This document shows positions 58,369 through 64,000 of a stretch of DNA of 64,000 nt, piece by piece. The position numbers were made by a program, and so were the translations under genes. This stretch comes from Nonomuraea maritima (lineage in GTDB: Bacteria; Actinomycetota; Actinomycetes; Streptosporangiales; Streptosporangiaceae). Location: NCBI RefSeq assembly GCF_900100395.1, contig NZ_FNFB01000032.1:19915-83914 (forward strand), read 5' to 3'. The notes beneath the pieces are model-generated. The model did no database searches, was not told where the DNA came from, and worked only from the letters and a program-made list of their open reading frames with translations. Positions within the stretch are counted from its first letter, which is position 1, and every line of letters begins with the position of its first letter.

Positions 58369-59475
58369 GTGAAGTATGCAGGCCGGCTCGCCGCCGTCGC
58401 CCTCGTCGGCGCGCTCTCGCTCGCTGCGTGCGGCACAGACAACAACACCGAGGCGGGCGCCGGCACGACGGCCGCCGCCTCCGCGGGCACCGACGCGGGC
58501 CTGAGCGGCACCATCAACGCCGCCGGCTCCTCGGCCCAGGCCAACGCGATCACCGAGTGGACGAAGAACTTCACGGCCACGAACCCCGGTGTCACCCTGA
58601 ACTACCAGCCCAGCGGCTCGGGCGCGGGTGTGCAGTCGTTCATCCAGGGCACCATCGCCTTCGCCGGTTCCGACTCGGCGCTGAAGCCGGAAGAGGCCCC
58701 CCAGGCCGACGAGCGCTGCAAGACCGGCAAGGCCATCAACATCCCGATGGTGACCGGCCCCGTCGCGGTGGTCTACAACCTGCCCGGCGTCGACGGCCTC
58801 AACCTGTCCCCCAAGACGCTGGCCGGCATCTTCAACAGCCAGATCACCAAGTGGGACGACGCCGCCATCAAGGCCGAGAACCCCGACGCCCAGCTGCCCT
58901 CCACCCCGATCCAGGCGTTCCACCGCTCGGACGAGTCGGGCACCAGCGACAACTTCACCAAGTTCCTCAAGGCCACCGCCGCTGACGGCTGGCCGTACGA
59001 GCCGGCCAAGGCCTGGCCCGCCGAGGCCAAGGGCCAGGGCTCCAAGGGCTCCGACGGCATCGCCTCCTCGGTGAAGGACACGGAGGGCGCCATCAGCTAC
59101 GTCGAGCTCTCGTACGCCGAGAACTCCCAGCTGCAGAAGGCCAAGGTCGCCAACGGCTCCGGCGAGTTCGTCGAGCTCACCCCGGAGAGCGCGGCCAAGA
59201 CCGTCGGCACCGCCGAGATCAAGGGCACCGGCAACGACCTCGCCCTGTCGATCGACTACAACACCAAGACCGCGGGCGCGTACCCGATCGTCCTGGTGAC
59301 CTACGAGATCACCTGCGAGCAGGGCCTGCCGGCCGAGGAGTCGAAGCTCGTCAAGAGCTTCCTCACCTACACCGCCAGCGACGAGGGCCAGGCGGCGCTG
59401 ACCGAGCTGGGCTACGCCCCGCTCGCCGGCGACCTCCTCACCAAGGTCCGCGCCTCTGTCGAGGCCATCTCCTAA
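58369..59475 (+). CDS. pstS: Phosphate ABC transporter, phosphate-binding lipoprotein PstS
   Basis: A 368-residue high-affinity phosphate-binding protein. Lipobox LAAC at the end of the signal peptide; NAAGSSAQANAITEWTKNF, then YQPSGSGAGVQSFIQGTIAFAGSD (phosphate loop) and RSDESGTSDNFTKFL. GTG start after GGGAGGAA. Heads the pstSCAB operon under a PHO box. It is lipid-anchored outside the membrane. Confidence 0.96.
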   Translation: MKYAGRLAAVALVGALSLAACGTDNNTEAGAGTTAAASAGTDAGLSGTINAAGSSAQANAITEWTKNFTATNPGVTLNYQPSGSGAGVQSFIQGTIAFAGSDSALKPEEAPQADERCKTGKAINIPMVTGPVAVVYNLPGVDGLNLSPKTLAGIFNSQITKWDDAAIKAENPDAQLPSTPIQAFHRSDESGTSDNFTKFLKATAADGWPYEPAKAWPAEAKGQGSKGSDGIASSVKDTEGAISYVELSYAENSQLQKAKVANGSGEFVELTPESAAKTVGTAEIKGTGNDLALSIDYNTKTAGAYPIVLVTYEITCEQGLPAEESKLVKSFLTYTASDEGQAALTELGYAPLAGDLLTKVRASVEAIS

Positions 59476-59481
59476 GACCCC

Positions 59482-60465
59482 ATGACGACGACACACGTTC
59501 GTACCCGTCGAGGCGGGCCGGCCAGGCGCCGGTCCGCCTCGCGGCGCAGCCGCGGTGAAGCGCCCTTCCGCTTCCTGTCCACGGCGGCGGGCGTCCTCCT
59601 GCTGGCGATCATGGCGGCCATCGCCGTGTTCCTCATCAGCGAGGCCATCCCCGCCCTGCGGGCCAACCAGGCCAACTTCTTCACGGAGCTGACCTGGAAC
59701 CCCAACAGCGAGAAGTCCTTCGGCATCGCCGCTCTCGCTTTCGGCACCGTCCTCAGTTCGGCGCTCGCGCTGCTCATCGCCACGCCGATCGCCGTCGGTG
59801 TGGCGCTGTTCATCTCCCACTACGCGCCCCGCCGGCTCGCCGCCCCGCTCGGCTACCTCGTCGACCTGCTCGCCGCCGTCCCCAGCGTCGTCTACGGCCT
59901 GTGGGGCGTGACGTTCCTCGTGCCGCTGCTGCGCACCCCGTCGCAGTGGCTGAACGAGACGTTCGGCTGGTTCCCCCTGTTCGGCGGCGAGGGCATCATC
60001 GGCGGCAAGACGATGATCGCCGGCGCCGTCGTCCTGGCCATCATGATCCTGCCGATCATCGCGGCCATCGCGCGCGAGGTCTTTCTCCAGGCCCCGCGGA
60101 TGAACGAGGAGGCGGCCCTCGCCCTGGGCGCCACCCGCTGGGAGATGATCAGGATGGCCGTGCTGCCGTTCGGCCGGCCCGGCATCGTCAGCGCCGCGAT
60201 GCTCGGACTCGGCCGCGCCATGGGCGAGACCATCGCCGTCGCCCTGATCTTCCCGGCGACCTTCGACATCACCATCCAGATTCTCACCCCGCACGCCAAC
60301 AGCATCGCCGCGAACATCGCCAACGGCTTCGGCGAGGCCAACGACATCGGCCGGGGCGCCCTGATCGCCTCCGGCCTGGTGCTGTTCGTCATCACGCTGC
60401 TGGTCAACATGGCCGCGCGCATGGTGATCAACCGCCGTAAGGAGCACGCGAGGGCCGGCGCATGA
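59482..60465 (+). CDS. pstC: Phosphate ABC transporter permease PstC
   Basis: A 327-residue permease, about six helices after a basic cytoplasmic tail (TRRGGPARRRSASRRSRGE). Permease loop EEAALALGATRWEMIRMAVLP is the EAA motif. Starts 6 bp after the pstS stop; overlaps pstA (ATGA). Confidence 0.95.
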   Translation: MTTTHVRTRRGGPARRRSASRRSRGEAPFRFLSTAAGVLLLAIMAAIAVFLISEAIPALRANQANFFTELTWNPNSEKSFGIAALAFGTVLSSALALLIATPIAVGVALFISHYAPRRLAAPLGYLVDLLAAVPSVVYGLWGVTFLVPLLRTPSQWLNETFGWFPLFGGEGIIGGKTMIAGAVVLAIMILPIIAAIAREVFLQAPRMNEEAALALGATRWEMIRMAVLPFGRPGIVSAAMLGLGRAMGETIAVALIFPATFDITIQILTPHANSIAANIANGFGEANDIGRGALIASGLVLFVITLLVNMAARMVINRRKEHARAGA

Positions 60466-61337
60466 CGACCATCCAACACATCTCCACCAGCCGGCGCATC
60501 AAGGACCGGGTCGTCCAAGGCCTGGTCTATCTTGCGTTCCTCCTGGCTGTCGTACCGCTCGTCTCCGTGCTGTGGCTCGTCATCAGCAACGGCCTGGGCC
60601 GTTTCGACCTGGAGTTCCTTACCCACTCCATGAACGGCATCGGCGCCAGGGACGCCGGCGGCGGCGCCTACCACGCGATCATCGGCACGCTGGAGCAGGT
60701 GCTGCTGGCGGGCGTCATCTCGGTCCCGATCGGCCTGCTCACCGCGATCTACCTGGTCGAGTACGGCAACAAGGGCCGGCTGAGCCGGGCCATCAGCTTC
60801 TTCGTCGACGTCATGACCGGCATCCCCTCCGTGGTCGCCGGTCTGTTCGTTTTCGCGTTCTGGATCCTCTTCCTCGGCCTCGACTTCTCCGGCTGGGCGG
60901 GCGCTCTCGCGCTGTCCATCCTGATGATGCCGACCGTCGTCCGGTCCGCGGAGGAGATGCTCCGGCTCGTTCCCAACGACCTGCGCGAGGCCTCGTACGC
61001 GCTGGGCGTGGCCAAGTGGCGCACGATCGTCAAGGTCGTGCTGCCGACGGCGTTCACCGGCATCATCACCGGCGTCATGCTGGCCGTCGCCCGCGTCGCC
61101 GGCGAGACCGCTCCCCTGCTGATGACGGTGTTCTTCACCAACTCCATCAACACCGACCCGTTCAGCGGGCCGCAGATGGGGCTTCCCCTCTTCGTCTTCG
61201 ACCAGGCGGCGCGTCCCAACGACACCGCCGTCGACCGGGCGTGGACCGGAGCCCTCACCCTGATCCTGATCGTCATGCTGCTCAACCTGGTGGCGCGCCT
61301 GATCGCGCGGTGGCGCTCGCCCGCCAGGGGCCGATAG
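60462..61337 (+). CDS. pstA: Phosphate ABC transporter permease PstA
   Basis: A 291-residue permease with about six helices and the EAA-type loop LREASYALGVAKWRTIVKVVLP. Coupled to pstC by a 4-bp overlap and followed by pstB after 15 bp. Confidence 0.95.
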   Translation: MTTIQHISTSRRIKDRVVQGLVYLAFLLAVVPLVSVLWLVISNGLGRFDLEFLTHSMNGIGARDAGGGAYHAIIGTLEQVLLAGVISVPIGLLTAIYLVEYGNKGRLSRAISFFVDVMTGIPSVVAGLFVFAFWILFLGLDFSGWAGALALSILMMPTVVRSAEEMLRLVPNDLREASYALGVAKWRTIVKVVLPTAFTGIITGVMLAVARVAGETAPLLMTVFFTNSINTDPFSGPQMGLPLFVFDQAARPNDTAVDRAWTGALTLILIVMLLNLVARLIARWRSPARGR

Positions 61338-61352
61338 GGGGTAATCACCACA

Positions 61353-62129
61353 ATGTCCAAGCAGATCCAGGTCTCGGGACTGGACGCGTACTACGGGTCG
61401 CACAAGGCGATCGAGGACGTGTCGATGACCATCGAGCCCCGCTCGATCACCGCCTTCATCGGCCCGTCGGGCTGCGGCAAGTCGACGTTCCTGCGCACGC
61501 TCAACCGCATGCACGAGGTGATCCCCGGCGCGCGGGTCGACGGCAAGGTGCTGCTCGACGGCGAGGACCTCTACGCTCCCACCGTGGAGCCCGTCTCCGT
61601 CCGCCGGATGATCGGCATGGTCTTCCAGCGCCCCAACCCGTTCCCCACGATGTCGATCTACGAGAACGTCGCCGCCGGCCTGCGCCTCAACGGCCGCGTC
61701 AGCAAGTCCACGATGGACGGCATCGTCGAGGAGTCGCTGAAGGGCGCCAACCTCTGGAACGAGGTCAAGGACCGCCTCAACAAGCCCGGCGCGGGCCTGT
61801 CAGGCGGTCAGCAGCAGCGGCTCTGCATCGCCCGGGCCATCGCGGTCAGGCCGCAGGTCCTGCTCATGGACGAGCCCTGCTCGGCCCTCGACCCGATCTC
61901 GACGCTGGCCATCGAGGACCTCATGGCCAAGCTCAAGGACGAGTTCACGATCGTCATCGTGACCCACAACATGCAGCAGGCCGCCCGCGTCAGCGACCGT
62001 ACGGCCTTCTTCAACCTGGCCGCGCAGGGCAAACCCGGCAAGGTCATCGAGATGGACGAGACGTCCCGCATGTTCACTAATCCATCCCAGAAAGCCACCG
62101 AGGATTACATCACCGGGCGCTTCGGCTGA
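61353..62129 (+). CDS. pstB: Phosphate ABC transporter ATP-binding protein PstB
   Basis: A 258-residue ABC ATPase: Walker A GPSGCGKST, VFQRPNPFPTMSIYENV, signature LSGGQQQRLCIARAI, Walker B VLLMDEPCSALDPIS, and VTHNMQQAARV. Typical PstB. Its stop TGA shares its A with the ATG of the response regulator. Confidence 0.96.
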   Translation: MSKQIQVSGLDAYYGSHKAIEDVSMTIEPRSITAFIGPSGCGKSTFLRTLNRMHEVIPGARVDGKVLLDGEDLYAPTVEPVSVRRMIGMVFQRPNPFPTMSIYENVAAGLRLNGRVSKSTMDGIVEESLKGANLWNEVKDRLNKPGAGLSGGQQQRLCIARAIAVRPQVLLMDEPCSALDPISTLAIEDLMAKLKDEFTIVIVTHNMQQAARVSDRTAFFNLAAQGKPGKVIEMDETSRMFTNPSQKATEDYITGRFG

Positions 62130-62854
62130 TGACCCACCTGCAGGTGACATCCACGATGAACGGGGACACGAGGACCAAGCCCATCCTGCTCATCGCCGAC
62201 CCCGACCGCGCCATCGTGCAGGAGCTGGCCACCGCCCTCGAACAGGAGGGCGTGGCCGTCTCCGGCGCCTCCGACGGCGCCCAGGGGCTGCTGCAGGCCG
62301 GCGCCCTGCAGCCGGACGTCGTGCTCGTCTCGGCCACCCTGCCGGTCATCGACGCGGTGGAGTTCGTCCGTGCCGTACGGCTGGCGCGCCCCGTACCCGT
62401 CCTGATCGGTGTCGGCGAGGGACACGCCGAGCAGGCCGTACGCGCGCTCGGCGCGGGCGCCGCCGCCTGCGTGGCACGCCCCTACCGCGTGCCCGAGCTG
62501 TTGCCGTTCGTCCAGGCGGCCTCGCCAGAGTCGCGCAAGCTCCTGACCGTCGGCGGCGTGGAGCTCGACGTCAACGCCTACCAGGTACGCGTGGACGGCC
62601 AGGCCGTGCACCTGCCGCTGCGCGAGTTCGAGCTCCTGCAGTACCTGATGCGCAACGCCGACCGCACGGTCACCCGCGAACAGATCATGCGCCACGTCTG
62701 GCACGCGGCCGCGAACACCTCGACCAACACGATCGCGGTGCACGTCAAGCGCCTGCGCGCCCGCCTGGGCGACGAGGACGACCAGCTCATCCAGACCGTC
62801 CGCGGAGTCGGCTACCGCCTCGTCACCCCCACGAGTTCCGCCAGATCCGCCTAA
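62129..62854 (+). CDS. OmpR-type response regulator with degenerate receiver
   Basis: A 241-residue protein. The receiver domain (about 18-130) keeps two acidic residues (Asp24, Asp26) but has Ser68 (VVLVSATLP) where the phospho-acceptor Asp should be, Arg117 (VARPYRV) in place of the conserved Lys, and Gly at the switch Thr/Ser (VLIGVGE). The C-terminal winged helix is intact (FELLQYLMRNADRTVTREQI, HVKRLRARLG, IQTVRGVGYRLV). It is translationally coupled to pstB (TGATG). No histidine kinase is adjacent. It probably acts without phosphorylation, like GlnR. The ATG at 62156 is an alternative start. Confidence 0.9.
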   Translation: MTHLQVTSTMNGDTRTKPILLIADPDRAIVQELATALEQEGVAVSGASDGAQGLLQAGALQPDVVLVSATLPVIDAVEFVRAVRLARPVPVLIGVGEGHAEQAVRALGAGAAACVARPYRVPELLPFVQAASPESRKLLTVGGVELDVNAYQVRVDGQAVHLPLREFELLQYLMRNADRTVTREQIMRHVWHAAANTSTNTIAVHVKRLRARLGDEDDQLIQTVRGVGYRLVTPTSSARSA

Positions 62855-63078
62855 CCCCCGACTACACCACCCCCGTCGCGCTCCTCACCTGGTGCACTCC
62901 CAAGGACCGCGACGGCGTAGTCACCCCCACAGCCCGGAGCTCATACCGGACCACGGCACAACCCACCGACGACACCTCCAACCGTCACACCCCCCAGGAC
63001 TCCCCACGCTGCTGGACCGCGGCAACGCAGCCACACCCACCAACCCCGACCAGACCCACCCCGGACCACAGCCACGCC

Positions 63079-63155
63079 GCACGACCCACGTCTCACCACG
63101 GCCCGCGCCGAACCACCGCCACGCGGCACGACCCACGCTCACCACGGCCCGCGCC
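63079..63155. repeat. Imperfect tandem repeat, about 47-bp period
   Basis: GCACGACCCACG.CTCACC and the following CGGCCCGCGCCG occur at 63079-63110 and again at 63126-63155, with one base inserted in the first copy. Confidence 0.6.
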
Positions 63156-63412
63156 GGACCATGACGCACGCTCACCACTGCCCAGCGCTGGGACGGCCCG
63201 AACGAGCCGGCCGTTCGTCACACCCTCATCCGGACAGCCGGCACCGCCGACACCCCGGCCCTGACCCCGTGGCCGGCGATGGGTGACGGGCGCTCCCAAC
63301 GACGCTGACCGCAGCAACTGTGTCCCTCAATCTCAACTCCCGGACGCAGCCGCCCACCCGCTGCAAGCTGCCCTCCGAGCTCCACCCGTGCCTGAGCCGC
63401 ACCTAACCGCCC

Positions 63413-63476
63413 CACAGGCTTCCTGGCTCCTGACAGCACCTGATCGCCCACAGGCATCCTGACTCCTGGCAGCACA
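63413..63476. repeat. Imperfect tandem repeat, 36-bp period
   Basis: CACAGGCTTCCTGGCTCCTG (63413) and CACAGGCATCCTGACTCCTG (63449) begin two copies that both continue with a CAGCAC-containing segment. Confidence 0.6.
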
Positions 63477-63558
63477 AGCCCGCACAGAGGCTCGCCTGCA
63501 CTCCGAAGCGCGCGCTTCAGCCCGAACACCCGGCCCGCCACGGCACCCCGTCCACGCC

Positions 63559-63654
63559 ACCGCAGTCGGCCAGCAGCACGACGGCCCGTACCCGACCATC
63601 AACCCCACCGCAGTCGGCCAGCAGCGCGATGGCCCGCACCCGACGATCAACCCC
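63559..63654. repeat. Two 48-bp tandem repeats beside the IS end
   Basis: Copies 63559-63606 and 63607-63654 differ at four positions. Both run from ACCGCAGTCGGCCAGCAGC to CATCAACCCC or GATCAACCCC. The second ends 5 bp before the IS element's terminal sequence. Confidence 0.8.
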
Positions 63655-63658
63655 GCTA

Positions 63659-64000
63659 GAGAGTGTCTGACAAACGATCTACATGCACTGTTGAATGTCG
63701 GTCGTGGTGCGACGTGGTGAGCTGACGGACAAGGCGTGGGCACGTATCGAGCCGCTGCTGCCGGCGATGGACGGCCGGGGCCGTCCTTGGCGTGATCACC
63801 GGCAGGTGATCGACGGCATTTTGTGGCGGTTGCGGACCGGCGCGCCGTGGCGGGACATTCCCGAGCGGTACGGGCCCTGGCAGACCTGCTACGAGCGGTT
63901 CAAACGCTGGGAACAGGACGGCACCTGGGCGCGGCTGCTGGAGGAGATGCAGGTCAAGGACGACTCGATCGGCCAGGTCGAGTTCACCGTCAGCATCGAC
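63659..64000 (+). mobile_element. IS5-family insertion sequence, left part (cut by window edge)
   Basis: The left end appears to be GAGAGTGTCTGACAAA (63659-63674), a terminal-inverted-repeat-like sequence, preceded by CTA, which suits the CTAG or TA target preference of this family. It holds the start of a transposase. The right end and target duplication are outside the window. Confidence 0.75.
63695..64000 (+). CDS. IS5-family transposase, N-terminal part
   Basis: 102 codons without a stop, running off the window. The DUF4096-type N-terminal domain of IS5/IS427-like transposases is clear: ELTDKAWARIEPLLP, GRPWRDHRQVIDGILWRL, TGAPWRDIPERYGPWQT and YERFKRWEQDGTW. The catalytic DDE core lies further right. 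ATG at 63695; no clear ribosome site, as is common for transposases. Confidence 0.9.
   Translation, partial: MSVVVRRGELTDKAWARIEPLLPAMDGRGRPWRDHRQVIDGILWRLRTGAPWRDIPERYGPWQTCYERFKRWEQDGTWARLLEEMQVKDDSIGQVEFTVSID

Larger units (their letters stand above)
62855..63658. other. C-rich non-coding region with tandem repeats
   Basis: About 800 bp between the response regulator and an IS element with no convincing gene. The plus strand is strongly C-rich and poor in G. At least three imperfect tandem pairs are present (about 47 bp at 63079-63155; 36 bp at 63413-63484; 48 bp at 63559-63654). It is probably degenerate spacer DNA; short open frames on both strands are composition artefacts. Confidence 0.6.

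Noticed and set aside
63079..63654. A CRISPR array in the repeat-rich region
   Set aside because: The repeats are tandem, few and imperfect, of different lengths, with no unique spacers of constant size and no cas genes nearby.
62892..63743. Open frames on both strands of the C-rich region
   Set aside because: Products are biased His/Pro/Thr or Gly/Trp/Arg strings produced by the skewed composition and the tandem repeats.

Overview
This window is a stretch of actinomycete chromosome, probably from a Nonomuraea/Streptosporangium-like member of the Streptosporangiales. The support is high GC with GC-rich third codon positions, frequent GTG and TTG starts, a WhiB protein, the SigR-RsrA mycothiol stress pair, a fused 2-oxoglutarate decarboxylase (Kgd), nickel superoxide dismutase with its SodX protease, and a PdtaS-type histidine kinase. 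The genus is an inference. No rRNA or tRNA genes, CRISPR array or prophage was seen.

Layout. 1-4.2 kb: a cut ROK regulator, then on the minus strand an SDR, an MBL-fold hydrolase, an MFS exporter and its ArsR-like regulator. 4.2-12.7 kb: a B3/4-domain protein, kgd, a DUF6104 peptide, a DUF4097-PadR pair behind two palindromes, a medium-chain dehydrogenase and a membrane-anchored protein of unknown function. 13.1-22.6 kb: the most unusual part, six consecutive secreted trypsin-fold (S1-like) paralogs. The first two keep the full His-Asp-Ser triad. The last four keep His and Asp but have Asp where the nucleophilic Ser should be, and the last three also carry a large inserted segment. Most have their own terminator. 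Three share a conserved block about 50 bp before the start codon, and CRP-like palindromes lie between them. 22.6-32.8 kb: a TPR regulator, malic enzyme, a polar amino-acid ABC transporter, divergent sodX/sodN, an RsbW-like anti-sigma factor with a SigB/F-type sigma factor, a lipid kinase and whiB.

32.8-54.4 kb is mostly conserved actinobacterial core: pdtaS, a GntR/UTRA regulator, bioD, an IlvG-like ThDP enzyme, a PASTA-type Ser/Thr kinase, a small biotinyl carrier protein with biotin carboxylase, two HD-GYP-type membrane proteins preceded by a 34-residue membrane peptide, an epimerase, rsrA-sigR, a DksA-like protein, an SRAP protein, aroA-rsgA, an ECF41 sigma factor and hisN. Several of these (whiB, pdtaS, the biotinyl carrier, rsrA/sigR, SRAP, aroA, rsgA) are, from general knowledge, also near each other in mycobacteria.

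54.4-64 kb: a beta-helix protein divergent from a TetR regulator with a C-terminal zinc finger, a fructosamine-kinase/LMW-phosphatase pair that looks like a protein-deglycation module, and a PHO-box-driven pstSCAB operon ending in a response regulator that has lost its phospho-acceptor Asp. About 800 bp of C-rich, repeat-bearing non-coding DNA then leads into the left end of an IS5-family element cut by the window edge.
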